A stretch of DNA of 64,000 bases, taken from assembly GCF_000382205.1 (NCBI RefSeq), contig NZ_KB907787.1, positions 721,176 through 785,175 of the forward strand. Direction: 5' to 3'. The notes beneath the pieces were generated by a model, which saw only the letters and a program-made list of their open reading frames with translations, was not told the DNA's origin and made no database searches. Shown here one piece after another: positions 6,790-16,169 of the stretch; within the stretch, counting starts at the first letter, position 1, and every line of letters begins with the position of its first letter. The position numbers and the translations under genes are program-made. The DNA is from Dyadobacter beijingensis DSM 21582. Lineage in GTDB: Bacteria; Bacteroidota; Bacteroidia; Cytophagales; Spirosomataceae.

Positions 6790-9267
6790 TTATTGGCTTA
6801 CTTCAAATTCCATAATGCCCATTTGTGCGCCTTTTTGCCCGCGGGCATCGGGTTTCAATGCCCTGACCCTGAAATAACGGGCACTGAGATTCTTTAAAGG
6901 GAATACGCATTTGATGTCCGAATTGTCCGATTTCTCGGCGATCTTTTCCCAGTTTTTTCCATCTACCGACGAAAATACCTGTAATTCAGTGGCGTAATTG
7001 GCTTCTCCGAAATACACGGTCACGGATTTCAAACCGTCGTTTACCTTATTCAGATCCACCAGGAACGTCCACGGATATTTGCCGCCTGCCTGCGCCATCG
7101 TCGTTTTGTCGCCGTCGATGCCGTTCTCGGCGTAGAGTGTTCCGCGGGCGGGACCGAGCGAATAACCGTCGTTGTCTTTCAGGAATGCCGTGGTACCGAT
7201 AGCTAAATTACGATTTCCTGCGTTCGCAACCACTTCATAACGCAGATTTAAAAGCGTACCGATCTTGTCGTCCTGCACCGGATCGCGATCGCCCACGGGG
7301 CTCAGGATCGCGTGGCCGGTAATGCGGTAGTCACCTGTTTCCACCGGCGCCTTGAAATCCGAAGCATAGAACTGGTCTTTTTTGTTTTCTTTTGAAACAA
7401 TCATATACGACTTGCCTGCTTCCAAAATGGTCTCGGGCGTATTCACATAATTGAAACCATCCTCCGCGACTTTCGCCTTGCTGGCGGTGATGGACGTCCG
7501 CAGAATGGGGTAATCGTCCTGAAAACGCTTGATGAGAATCGGGTGCGCCGAAGTATTTCCTTCTGCGAACTGGCGGCCGACGGCATGCAGCCGGATCGGT
7601 TTCGGGCCGATGGTGATTTTCATGCCGCGGTAATATTCGCGGGCATCGGGCTCGTGGACGGCCGCGGCAGCCGGTGCCGCAAGCGTACGCGCGCTACGTG
7701 CGGAAGGCGTACTACGCGTGGATGCGATATTGATCACATAGTCCGCTTTTTTGCTGGCCGGCTTGCCGTTTTCAACGGAAATCGCCCTCACACGCGTCGT
7801 TTTGTCCAGTTTCACGGGACCTTTGTAAAGTTTCGCCTGGGGCGAAGGCGCGCTGCCGTCGAGCGTGTAGTAAATCCTGGCGCCGGGTTTGGCGCGAAGC
7901 GATAATGTTTGTGCAGTGGTGTATTCGACAGTATCGCTCAGCGATGCTTCCGGTGCAGCGCTCCAACCCTGGTTACCTTTCACAAATGCACCGATTTTTT
8001 TCAGGATAGCGGCGTAGTCCGCCGGCATGATTTCGCCGTTGGTCGGGACGGGATAGTTGAGCATATAGGTAGCGCCTACGGCCCAGTTGGCCTTGATATT
8101 ATTAATGATTGTTTCCGCCGATTTCGGTTCCCGGAGCTTGGGGTCCGTCCGCCACGACCAGGTATTGTCCAGCAAATTATCCACTTCGATCGCCACTTTC
8201 TTCCGCACCGAAGCCGGTTTGGCCACTTTCAATGCCGATGCATCGGGCGACATGCCGCCTTCGTAGAGGATCACATCCGTATTGGGATAGCGCAGCACCG
8301 TTCCGCCCTGGTCGAGGCCGGGGTTATTGGCACAGATCACGTACGGATTATTGGCCCGCATAATGGGCAGTATTTCATTCCAGGGAAACCATTTGGGATC
8401 AAAATCCTTGTGTATTTCCGGTGAGGACGTCACATCGATCCAAAAACCGTCGACGCCCATCAGTACCAGTTCTTTAATCAAACCTTTGTTCAGCGTACCC
8501 CAGCTGCCGTCGGCGCCGGTTTCCTGGAAAAGTTTATTGGAAGTATTGTCGGGTGCGAAGTAGGCCACGAATTTGATGCCTCTCTTGTGGCAGGCGGCAA
8601 TGAGCTCGGCGACGATGTTGCGCTTCGTCTTCATTTCGTACTTACTTGGCGTCGTGGAAGGCCATTGCCGGCTTCCGTCGAAGGATTTGGCTGTGAAATT
8701 CAGCACCTTCCCACCCATCGCGGCAATGGCTTCTGCCCAGGCGTCGGCATTGAATTTGGTAATGCGCTTTTCAAATGTGGCCCTGTCTTCTGGTGTGAGC
8801 AAGCTTGGCTGCGTGAACGAACCCCATTGTACCATAATGCCGAATTTGGCATCCGCCATCCACTTCGAGCGGTAGGATTCTGCCTGGAATACCAGCTTTT
8901 TGGTAGCGGCTGCACCGCCGGCGTCCGTCGCTTTGACGGTGAAATTGAACGTGCCTTCTTTCGTAGCGGTTCCCTGGATTTTACCGTCGGCGGTGAGTTT
9001 CAGCCCGGACGGTAAAGTGCCGTTCACCAGTTGCCATTTGTACGGGGCCTTCCCGCCTTGGGCGGCGAATTGGAAATAGGATTTCGGGCCTTCCTCGGTC
9101 CACGATTGATACTGTATCCCATCGACGAATGCCGGATAAATGGCGTTTTTCTTATCCTTCATGTACCCCGTGCTCGACGTCGTGGTAATGCTGAGCTGCT
9201 GCGCCAGCGTTATCTGGCAGCTGAATAGCAGGATTACAAACGAGTTTCTGATCAATGCTTCCATCAT
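6790..9267 (-). CDS. Secreted GH29-like (alpha-L-fucosidase fold) protein with putative Ig, chitobiase-type and F5/8C-like domains
   Basis: An 825-residue secreted modular protein. Order: signal peptide ending QITLAQ (about residue 22); a putative-Ig (He_PIG) domain, residues 45-125 (APYKWQLVNGTLPSGLKL); a GH29-like barrel, about 130-430; a chitobiase/hexosaminidase C-terminal-like domain, about 440-510 (IYYTLDGSAPSP); a linker; and a discoidin (F5/8 C) domain, about 680-825. In true fucosidases the barrel starts KFGIFIHWG and has an AKHHDGF motif. Here the matching places read KFGIMVQWG and AKSFDGS, so both histidine sites are gone. The nucleophile-type Asp is kept in GFWIDV (Asp278). It probably acts on, or merely binds, the polysaccharide. 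It sits between glycosyltransferase genes (11 and 24 base gaps). Confidence 0.75.
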   Translation of the reverse strand: MMEALIRNSFVILLFSCQITLAQQLSITTTSSTGYMKDKKNAIYPAFVDGIQYQSWTEEGPKSYFQFAAQGGKAPYKWQLVNGTLPSGLKLTADGKIQGTATKEGTFNFTVKATDAGGAAATKKLVFQAESYRSKWMADAKFGIMVQWGSFTQPSLLTPEDRATFEKRITKFNADAWAEAIAAMGGKVLNFTAKSFDGSRQWPSTTPSKYEMKTKRNIVAELIAACHKRGIKFVAYFAPDNTSNKLFQETGADGSWGTLNKGLIKELVLMGVDGFWIDVTSSPEIHKDFDPKWFPWNEILPIMRANNPYVICANNPGLDQGGTVLRYPNTDVILYEGGMSPDASALKVAKPASVRKKVAIEVDNLLDNTWSWRTDPKLREPKSAETIINNIKANWAVGATYMLNYPVPTNGEIMPADYAAILKKIGAFVKGNQGWSAAPEASLSDTVEYTTAQTLSLRAKPGARIYYTLDGSAPSPQAKLYKGPVKLDKTTRVRAISVENGKPASKKADYVINIASTRSTPSARSARTLAAPAAAAVHEPDAREYYRGMKITIGPKPIRLHAVGRQFAEGNTSAHPILIKRFQDDYPILRTSITASKAKVAEDGFNYVNTPETILEAGKSYMIVSKENKKDQFYASDFKAPVETGDYRITGHAILSPVGDRDPVQDDKIGTLLNLRYEVVANAGNRNLAIGTTAFLKDNDGYSLGPARGTLYAENGIDGDKTTMAQAGGKYPWTFLVDLNKVNDGLKSVTVYFGEANYATELQVFSSVDGKNWEKIAEKSDNSDIKCVFPLKNLSARYFRVRALKPDARGQKGAQMGIMEFEVSQ

Positions 9268-9278
9268 AGCGACATCTT

Positions 9279-10352
9279 TTATTCAAAAATTTTTTGCCAT
9301 TGCTGTATGATAGAGGGGAGGTTGAGTAGTTTGATACTTTGGGACTCATAGGCCCGCATTTCCGCCCGGAGCGCGTCGTTGCGCATGAGCGTGGCGAGTG
9401 CTTCCGCTAACCTGGGTACATTTCCGGGTTGGACGAGTAACCCGTTTTTTCCTTGTTCGACCAGTTCTTCGGGGCCGGTATCGCAGTCGAATGCCACGAT
9501 GGGCAGTTTGAATGCCAGCGCTTCGAGCAATACCATCGGCAGCCCTTCGAACCGTGAGCTCAGGCAATAGATCGAAGCATCTTCAAAATAGGCAAATACT
9601 TGTTTGGTAGCACCTATCAGGCTCACAGAACTTTCGAGGCGGTAGGCGGCAATTTTTTCCCGGAGCATCGGCGTTTCCTCGCCGTCGCCGATGACCAGCA
9701 GTTTCCAGCCGGTCCTGTCGTCCTCAGAAATTTCATGCCAGGCGTCGATCAGCAGGTCGAAGCCCTTTTGTGCGGTGACACGGCCTACCGAAATGACTGT
9801 CCTGGAAGGATTTGCCGGTACGTCCCTGATTTCCAGGAACATCGGGTTAGGAATGTGCACAAGCTGTGCTTTGCGGTACCAGGCGCCCTGTTTCCAGAAC
9901 TGGATGTCGCGAGCCGTGAGGGTAATGATTTTATCCGCAAATAGAAGCGCCAGCTGCCGGGCAAACGACCTGGCCGCGATACCCAGGTTGACCTTGAAAT
10001 TGAAATGTTCCCAAACCACATGCTTAATGCCCGTCATCGCGAGCGCGGGCACCGAGTAGGTGGCCATGATCGATTCGACTGTTACGAATGTATCGATGTG
10101 GTTGTTCCGGACGAATTCCCTGATTTTCCGGGTGGAATAAAGTACTTTTTTGACGCCTTTGAGGTGCTCGATGTGCAGGCTGGTGACTTTCACCGACGGC
10201 TCGAACGGAAAAAAGATCTTCTCCGGGTCACCGTAAAGCCCCAGCACGTGGATATGGTAGTTTCTTTTAGCTAATTCATTGATAATGACCGACGCGACGC
10301 GCTCTGTTCCGCCCACCGCGGAGATGTTATAAATGAAAAAGACTACATTCAT
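9279..10352 (-). CDS. GT4 family glycosyltransferase
   Basis: A 357-residue GT-B enzyme with N-terminal MNVVFFIYNISAVGGTERVASVIINEL, the usual glycine-rich acceptor-domain start. The donor domain begins about residue 180 (RTVISVGRVTAQKGFDLLIDAW) with SRFEGLPMVLLEALAFKLPIVAFDCDTGPEEL split over residues 270-300 as the E-x7-E region; the TGPEEL tail resembles the N-acetylglucosaminyl- and galactosyltransferase group of GT4, a weak hint only. Its ATG overlaps the stop of the upstream GT2 gene by four bases (10349-10352), which suggests translational coupling. Confidence 0.9.
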   Translation of the reverse strand: MNVVFFIYNISAVGGTERVASVIINELAKRNYHIHVLGLYGDPEKIFFPFEPSVKVTSLHIEHLKGVKKVLYSTRKIREFVRNNHIDTFVTVESIMATYSVPALAMTGIKHVVWEHFNFKVNLGIAARSFARQLALLFADKIITLTARDIQFWKQGAWYRKAQLVHIPNPMFLEIRDVPANPSRTVISVGRVTAQKGFDLLIDAWHEISEDDRTGWKLLVIGDGEETPMLREKIAAYRLESSVSLIGATKQVFAYFEDASIYCLSSRFEGLPMVLLEALAFKLPIVAFDCDTGPEELVEQGKNGLLVQPGNVPRLAEALATLMRNDALRAEMRAYESQSIKLLNLPSIIQQWQKIFE

Positions 10353-11080
10353 TTCCCTCCTGCCAGACTGTTTTTGAAATTTGAAACTTTCACGCGAAAC
10401 CAGTAATACGTCCCGACGGCACTTCCGAGATTCTTGTAGACCACTCCCACGATATTCTTTTTGTGCACTGGGTCCACATTCGTGGAACTCATGCCGAGGT
10501 CGTTGTACAAGGATATGAGTTTGGGCAGGTATACAAACTGCGACTCGTACCGGCTGTACAATTCAACATTGTAGATGTGGTCGGCCGTTAATTTGTAGTC
10601 CAAGTTATATTTCTTTTCCTTATAAATGGATTTCGGGTAAAAAATGGCCTGGTGCGAAATGTTGCGCAATGCGATATTCCACCTGCTGACTTTCCCGGTG
10701 TAGATTTGATTACTCTTTTTCAGGTATGTATTGCCATAATAGATGCCGTCGCGCTGAGTCATTTCGGCGGCCACTTCCTCGATAATGGTCGGAGAGGAGA
10801 GCACGTCGTCGCAGCCGAGGAAATACACGTAGTCGCCGGTGGCGAGGTCGAGGCCCTTGTTCATGGCGTCGAATATCCCGCGGTCGGCCTCGCTTTTCCA
10901 GAGGGCGATCTGCGATGCGTATTTTTGGATGATATCCAGCGTCCCGTCCGTGGAGAGGCCATCCAGGATAATGTACTCAATATGGCCGTAGGTTTGATTG
11001 ACCACACTTTTAATGGCATTTTCGAGGTCCTGCTCGCCGTTTCTTACAACTGTGATGATCGAGATTCTGGGGTACTGCAT
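10349..11080 (-). CDS. GT2 family glycosyltransferase
   Basis: A 243-residue GT-A inverting glycosyltransferase. It begins with ISIITVVRNGEQDLENAIKS and has the family's nucleotide-binding DGLSTDGT motif near residue 41 and a DxD-like GCDDVLS motif near residue 95. It is close to the small WcaA-type GT2 group found in capsule clusters. No membrane segment is seen, so it should be cytoplasmic or peripheral. It begins nine bases after the upstream GT4 and overlaps the next gene by four bases, so it is firmly inside the operon. Confidence 0.92.
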   Translation of the reverse strand: MQYPRISIITVVRNGEQDLENAIKSVVNQTYGHIEYIILDGLSTDGTLDIIQKYASQIALWKSEADRGIFDAMNKGLDLATGDYVYFLGCDDVLSSPTIIEEVAAEMTQRDGIYYGNTYLKKSNQIYTGKVSRWNIALRNISHQAIFYPKSIYKEKKYNLDYKLTADHIYNVELYSRYESQFVYLPKLISLYNDLGMSSTNVDPVHKKNIVGVVYKNLGSAVGTYYWFRVKVSNFKNSLAGGK

Positions 11081-11089
11081 AACTTGTTT

Positions 11090-12238
11090 TTAACGGCAAC
11101 TTTCCACTTCCCTGACAAAGTTGTCGCGATATTTTGTAATCGTAAAATTCTGGAGAACATGTTCCCGCGCCTGGCCGGTAAGGGTAGCACGGAGGGACGG
11201 GTCATTCAGCAGCCGCTCGATCTGCAAGGGCAGGCTGCCGTCGTCGGTGGTGAACAGCAAGCCGGTCCGCTCGTGCTCGACGATTTCGCTGCTTCCCGCG
11301 GAGTCAAACGCGACTACGGGCACGCCGTGCATCATGCCTTCGATCGTCACGCGGCCGAGCGCCTCGTTGGGAGAGCACATGAGCAGCACGTCCATCTGGC
11401 GGTAAATGCTTTCAATGTCTTTGGTAAAACCGATAAACTTCACGTAATCGGTCATGCCGTTTGATTCGATGTAATGCAGGATTTCGGCGTGGTAGTCCGG
11501 ATCGCCGATTTCGCCTATAACGTTTAGCTTGACGGGCCTGCCTTTCCGGATGAGTTGATGAATGGCCTTGATCGCCGTCATTTGTCCTTTGGCAGGGTCG
11601 ATAATGCCTACAATACCTGCCACCGGCGGCTCAGCGGGCGTGCGAGGCGACAAATCGGGCAGTACTTCCTCCACGAGCCCGTTGCAGATCACGACATGCG
11701 GCGCGGTAACCCCGGTTTCGATGACGCGCCTTTCCGCGATGCTTTTGGAAATGCAGATCAGCCGGGCAGCCTTATTCGCCCAAAACCGGAAAGATGATTT
11801 ACCGAAATTGTATTTCAGCGCGTAGTCTTCGTATACAAACTCGCGGATGTGCCAAAGGTGCTTCCGGCCGGAGAAGAACGACACCATCGCGCCGATGAAT
11901 ATCACCGACGAATTGGTATGTATCAGCGTTACCTTTTTCCGCACTACGAGTGCAGCAATGTACAATGCGGCGGCAATGTTGAATGCAAATCGTTTGACAC
12001 TGTGAAACCATTGCGGGAACCTGGGAACCTTGTGAATGTCGTTGGTAAAGGGGATCACATCGTATTCGATCCCGTTTTTGGCCAATTCCTTCACAAAATC
12101 ACCGTCCTCCCGGCATATTACCCACCAATCGATTTGCTCGCGGCTTGCTTTCAGCAACGTCAGCAGCGAGCGATTGGCGCCGTAAAGGGTGCCATAATGG
12201 CTGAATGATAATATTTTTGGCTTCGGGCTGATCCTCAT
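11090..12238 (-). CDS. GT4 family glycosyltransferase
   Basis: A 382-residue GT-B enzyme. The N-terminal half (ILSFSHYGTLYGANRSLLTLL) has the YGANRS variant of the acceptor-side glycine loop. The donor half begins near residue 205 (PPVAGIVGIIDPAKGQMTAIKA) and contains NEALGRVTIEGMMHGVPVVAFD as the E-x7-E region, then AGSSEIVEHERTGLL. Its first four bases overlap the end of the Wzx gene (12235-12238). Donor and linkage cannot be told. Its tight coupling to the flippase and the small GT2 suggests that it builds the same repeat unit. Confidence 0.9.
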   Translation of the reverse strand: MRISPKPKILSFSHYGTLYGANRSLLTLLKASREQIDWWVICREDGDFVKELAKNGIEYDVIPFTNDIHKVPRFPQWFHSVKRFAFNIAAALYIAALVVRKKVTLIHTNSSVIFIGAMVSFFSGRKHLWHIREFVYEDYALKYNFGKSSFRFWANKAARLICISKSIAERRVIETGVTAPHVVICNGLVEEVLPDLSPRTPAEPPVAGIVGIIDPAKGQMTAIKAIHQLIRKGRPVKLNVIGEIGDPDYHAEILHYIESNGMTDYVKFIGFTKDIESIYRQMDVLLMCSPNEALGRVTIEGMMHGVPVVAFDSAGSSEIVEHERTGLLFTTDDGSLPLQIERLLNDPSLRATLTGQAREHVLQNFTITKYRDNFVREVESCR

Positions 12239-13692
12239 GACTTACTTTTCAGGTGGCTGAGTTTTTTGACATAAGGTTCGATGAGGGGAAAATTGAATGC
12301 GGCCATGACAAGTCCCATCATACAAAGTTTGATCCCCAGCGAAATGATGAGCATATAAGGCCCGGTAACCCAATGGCGGGTGAGGTTTCCTTCGGCAAGA
12401 TAAGCTAATACGAGCACGATCACAGCGGGCATTTGCCGCACCAGCAGCGCATACAGTTCGATCATGTGCTGTCCGAGCACGATCTTGATCAGAATATAGT
12501 ACCCGACCGCGAAATTGATATAAAAAGAAACAACCAGCAACATTGCCGTCTGTTCCAGCGATTTGAAGTACATCACGCCCACGAGAATGGAGAGGATCAT
12601 GATCGAACCGGAAATGAGGCCGGAAATGAACAGCAGGTCGGTGCGGCCGGCGGCCTGGTAAATGGAGCCGCTGCTCGACAGGATCATCTGGATCCATATC
12701 GAAAGGCTCAATATGCGGAGAATGGGCACGACTTCGAGCCATTTTTCGCCCAGGAAAATGTGGATGATCTCCGGGGACGCGAAGTAAATGAATGCGGAAA
12801 TCGGTAAACCGAGTATGGCCAGCAGTTTCACGATTTTGATGTACTCCTGGAAAATTACCGTCTTGTTGTTCTGGTATTTGGCTAAAATCGGGTGGATTAC
12901 CGGCGTGATCACATGCGTGAGGTTCGCGATCGGGTACATCATGAGCTGGTAGGCCTGGTTGTAAAGGCCGAGCCCTGCATTGCCGATGTACTTACCGATG
13001 AGGATGTTGTCCAGGTTGCGGGAAAAGTAGTTGATGAAATTGAATGCAAACTGGTAAGACGAGTATTTGGCCACACCCCGGATACCGGAAAACGAAATGC
13101 CCGACTGTATTTTCAGCCCCGAATTGGCAAAATAGAGCAAGAATACCAGCAGGCTGTAAGCAATGGAACGCCACACGATGGAGTAGAAGCTGAAATGCTG
13201 ATAGGCGAGTACTATGGCCAGCGAGCCGGTAAAGAAGGCGCTCCCGACGTCGATCAAGCCGATCGTTTTGAATGCCTGCGCCTTGATGAGCATGTTTTTG
13301 GGCACGATGGCGAGTGCGCTGAAAAACACCTGAATGGCCAGCAGCTGGCTGATGGGGATGTAGACTTTGTCGTTATAGAAAGAGGCGATACCGTAAGAAA
13401 GCAGCGCAAAGGCACCTGCGAGCACGACGCTGAGCAGCACGCTTATCTTGAATATATCAGAGAAATCCTTATTGTTGAAGTCCTGGTTCTGAATAATGGC
13501 TGCCCCGAGGCCGATATCGCTGAGAATGTTGAAAAAGGTAATGAAAACGGTTACCACGCCCACAATCCCGAACTCGGCAGGCGATAATAGCCGTGCCAGT
13601 ACTGAATTTACAACCAGTCCCAGTAGTATTCCGCTGTATTTCGTAATAAAAATGATCGCCGCCCCTTTCCTGATTTCCTGCTGAACTTTCAT
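12235..13692 (-). CDS. wzx: Wzx-type polysaccharide flippase (MOP superfamily)
   Basis: A 485-residue protein with about 12-14 hydrophobic segments, the size and pattern of MOP/MATE-fold Wzx exporters. The N-terminal polysaccharide-synthesis domain starts GAAIIFITKYSGILLGLVVN and contains LSPAEFGIVGVV, the usual early motif, followed by AAIIQN. It should flip lipid-linked repeat units across the inner membrane. It is the only flippase gene in the cluster, starting seven bases after a GT2 gene and overlapping the next glycosyltransferase by four bases. No gene in the window looks like its usual partner, the Wzy polymerase. Confidence 0.92.
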   Translation of the reverse strand: MKVQQEIRKGAAIIFITKYSGILLGLVVNSVLARLLSPAEFGIVGVVTVFITFFNILSDIGLGAAIIQNQDFNNKDFSDIFKISVLLSVVLAGAFALLSYGIASFYNDKVYIPISQLLAIQVFFSALAIVPKNMLIKAQAFKTIGLIDVGSAFFTGSLAIVLAYQHFSFYSIVWRSIAYSLLVFLLYFANSGLKIQSGISFSGIRGVAKYSSYQFAFNFINYFSRNLDNILIGKYIGNAGLGLYNQAYQLMMYPIANLTHVITPVIHPILAKYQNNKTVIFQEYIKIVKLLAILGLPISAFIYFASPEIIHIFLGEKWLEVVPILRILSLSIWIQMILSSSGSIYQAAGRTDLLFISGLISGSIMILSILVGVMYFKSLEQTAMLLVVSFYINFAVGYYILIKIVLGQHMIELYALLVRQMPAVIVLVLAYLAEGNLTRHWVTGPYMLIISLGIKLCMMGLVMAAFNFPLIEPYVKKLSHLKSKS

Positions 13693-13699
13693 TGACCCG

Positions 13700-14677
13700 C
13701 TATTTTAGGATAAGTTTCAATTTGGTGGCAACGAGCAATGCGGGTACCGACAACGTAAACAGCGCTGTCGCATTCGGACAAAACGCAATATTCTTCAATG
13801 CTTTGAAAAAAACTTTATTACCGTGGGCTTTGTACATCATAAACCGCCAATATTGGTGCAGCATGAAATTGAATTCGAGTTGGAAGCGCTGTAAATAGGT
13901 AACAGGCAGCTTTTTGAAATTATCGAATGCATCGTTCACCAGGCCGTCGTGTCCGTAACCCCAGTCTTTTTTCTTCACGGGCTGCGTTACCAGCACCGGG
14001 TTTTGAGAAATAGCATACACTTTCCCCGTCCACGCGCTGATCGCCACGAAAAAGATGAACAGGTACATATTACTCACTTTGTATTTATCATATTCGCGCA
14101 GCAGGTTTTCACGGTGGAATACCAGCCCGCTCAGCTGATGGCCTTTCCAGGCATTTTCGAGTACCGAATCGTAGCCGGCAGCAAAAGTCAGCGTCGGACC
14201 GATCTGCTGCCGCGAGTTGGCAACAATATCCCCATCCACCGACACCGGTACGTAGTTGGGTACAATAGCAGTTAAGGCCGCGTCCCGGTGCATGATACTC
14301 ATGCATTCCGACAAATATTCATAACTGATATAGTCATCGTCGCCCAGGTACATCATATATTTTGCCGTGCTTTTTTCCAGCACAAAAAGGCAGTTCGCCA
14401 CGCCGCCCTTATTCGTTTCATGTTCGTACACCGTGATACGCAGGTTCATACGCGCCTGCACGGCTTTCAGGTCCTCAATGGTCGTGTCGGTAGAGGCATT
14501 GTCGGAGATGATCAGGTCGATTTCATTCTCCCAGCCGCCCCTTGTGACAATGTCGTTGAGTATCTCAATGTTTTTGATCAAAAACTCCGCGCGGTTGTAC
14601 GTGGGAATCAAGATATTTAGCATGTGTACGCGGTTATTTACGGAATGGTTGCCGGAAGGCGCCTGCATTGTGAACAA
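13700..14677 (-). CDS. GT2 family glycosyltransferase
   Basis: A GT-A enzyme of up to 325 residues. The conserved part begins LNILIPTYNRAEFLIKNIEIL, and residue 19 is a methionine directly before it, so the true start is probably at 14623 and not 14677; the preceding 18 residues look unrelated to the family. IISDNASTDTT is the nucleotide-binding motif and MYLGDDDYIS holds the metal-binding Asp cluster. The C-terminal third is a helical region with a weak hydrophobic end. It follows rfbH by about 33 bases (or 87 from the later start) and precedes wzx by seven bases. Confidence 0.9.
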   Translation of the reverse strand: MFTMQAPSGNHSVNNRVHMLNILIPTYNRAEFLIKNIEILNDIVTRGGWENEIDLIISDNASTDTTIEDLKAVQARMNLRITVYEHETNKGGVANCLFVLEKSTAKYMMYLGDDDYISYEYLSECMSIMHRDAALTAIVPNYVPVSVDGDIVANSRQQIGPTLTFAAGYDSVLENAWKGHQLSGLVFHRENLLREYDKYKVSNMYLFIFFVAISAWTGKVYAISQNPVLVTQPVKKKDWGYGHDGLVNDAFDNFKKLPVTYLQRFQLEFNFMLHQYWRFMMYKAHGNKVFFKALKNIAFCPNATALFTLSVPALLVATKLKLILK

Positions 14678-14710
14678 ATCGGCGGCCTCCCTCCGGCATA
14701 TACCCGTAAG

Positions 14711-16036
14711 CTAGGAAATATTTTGAATGTATTTCGATATAACGTCTTGAATATAAGCGTAATGGTCTTCGGTTAGCCCAGGCCATACGCCGAGCCAGAA
14801 TGAACGGGTCATAATGGTGTCGGTATTCGTCAAATCGCCCACCACGCGGTGGTTAATGCCCTTATAAGCTGGCTGACGCAGGAGGTTACCCGCAAAAAGC
14901 AGGCGCGTGCCTACCTTGTTTTCTTCCAGGTATGCCTGCAAATCGGCGCGGTCGATCGGGCTGTTGTCGCGGAGCGTCACCATGAACCCGAACCAGCTCG
15001 GATCGCTGTGCGGCGTGGCTTCGTGTAGGATAAAATGCTCTTCGAATGGTTTGAGGTATTGATAAAGCAGTTTGTGGTTCTCGCGGCGGCGTTCTACAAA
15101 CAGGTCTGCTTTTTCCAGCTGACTTAGTCCGATTGCGGCCTGCATATCGGTTACTTTCAGGTTAAAACCGATGTGCGAGTACGTATATTTATGATCGTAG
15201 CCGAATGGAAGGTCGCCCAATTGCCATTCGAAACGTTTGCGGCAGGTGTTGTCCTTGCCGGTTTCGCAATAGCAATCGCGTCCCCAGTCGCGAAAGCTTT
15301 CGACGATCATTTTCAATTTCGCATTGTTGATCAGCACGGCACCGCCTTCACCCATGGTGATATGGTGCGCCGGGTAGAACGACACCGTTGCGAGGTCGCC
15401 GAATGTACCTGTTTTACGGCCGCGGTAGGTCGCTCCAAGTGAATCGCAGTCGTCTTCGATCACCCACAGGTTGTATTTTTTCGCGACCTCCATCACCGTA
15501 TCCAGGTCGAACGGGTTGCCGAGGCTATGCGCGATCATGATGGCTTTGGTTTTGGGGCTTACGGCCTGTTCGATCATTTCCGGCTTGATATTGTAAGTCG
15601 GAATGTCGACGTCCACGAACACCGGCACGGCGCCGTACTGGATCATCGGGTTCACGGTCGTAGGAAAGCCGGCAGCCACGGTAATGACTTCGTCGCCCGG
15701 TTTGATCTGCCGGTCGCCGAGCTTGGGTGACGTCAGCGCGTAGAATGCACAAAGGTTTGCCGACGAACCGGAATTGACCAGGATCGAAGATTTTGAACCA
15801 AAATACTTGGCAAACTGGTATTCGAATTTTTTACCGAAACGCCCGGTTGTGAGCCAGCCGTCCATCATCGAGTCGATGCCCAGGAGCAGGTCGCTTTCGT
15901 CCACGATCTTGCCGGTGACGGGGATATAGTCTGTGCCGGCCTGGATTTCGCGTGTCGTTTTCTTCTTAAGAATGGGAAGTAGCTGGGCGATCAGGTCGCT
16001 ATCGAGGTTATTGATTTGTGCCAGTATTTGTTCCAT
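14711..16036 (-). CDS. rfbH: CDP-4-keto-6-deoxy-D-glucose 3-dehydrase (RfbH/E1 type, iron-sulphur and PMP dependent)
   Basis: A 441-residue enzyme of the DegT/aminotransferase fold that removes the 3-hydroxyl of CDP-4-keto-6-deoxyglucose, the key step to 3,6-dideoxyhexoses. The Lys that normally binds PLP is replaced by His224 in [14 protein letters not shown], the hallmark of this dehydrase. The four ligands of its [2Fe-2S] cluster follow the known C-x57-C-x-C-x7-C spacing exactly: Cys197, Cys255, Cys257 and Cys265. This separates it from ColD, which lacks the cluster. The cluster needs electrons from an E3-type (RfbI/AscD) reductase, which is not in the window. It follows rfbG after 133 bases that contain a structured element. 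Confidence 0.95.
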   Translation of the reverse strand: MEQILAQINNLDSDLIAQLLPILKKKTTREIQAGTDYIPVTGKIVDESDLLLGIDSMMDGWLTTGRFGKKFEYQFAKYFGSKSSILVNSGSSANLCAFYALTSPKLGDRQIKPGDEVITVAAGFPTTVNPMIQYGAVPVFVDVDIPTYNIKPEMIEQAVSPKTKAIMIAHSLGNPFDLDTVMEVAKKYNLWVIEDDCDSLGATYRGRKTGTFGDLATVSFYPAHHITMGEGGAVLINNAKLKMIVESFRDWGRDCYCETGKDNTCRKRFEWQLGDLPFGYDHKYTYSHIGFNLKVTDMQAAIGLSQLEKADLFVERRRENHKLLYQYLKPFEEHFILHEATPHSDPSWFGFMVTLRDNSPIDRADLQAYLEENKVGTRLLFAGNLLRQPAYKGINHRVVGDLTNTDTIMTRSFWLGVWPGLTEDHYAYIQDVISKYIQNIS

Positions 16037-16118
16037 CAGTATGTATTAATGGGGTCAGATTTCGCCATGCCCCGCGTTATGTGTTTGTATTTCGATTGAT
16101 TAATGAATGCGCTTAAAT

Positions 16119-16169
16119 GCAGGTACGGGCCTGACGCCCGCTCTGTTTCACATCGAAGTGAATACCTGC
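16119..16169 (-). other. Compact three-way-junction RNA-like structure between rfbG and rfbH
   Basis: Arms in plus-strand coordinates: outer stem GCAGGTA (16119-16125) with TACCTGC (16163-16169); inner stem CGGGC (16126-16130) with GCCCG (16136-16140); second inner stem TTCAC (16147-16151) with GTGAA (16158-16162). All pairs are perfect Watson-Crick. Two of the three junction strands have no linker and the third is six bases. It begins directly after the rfbG stop codon and lies about 80 bases before the rfbH start, so the minus-strand transcript would contain it. It fits no riboswitch class I can name. Confidence 0.5.
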
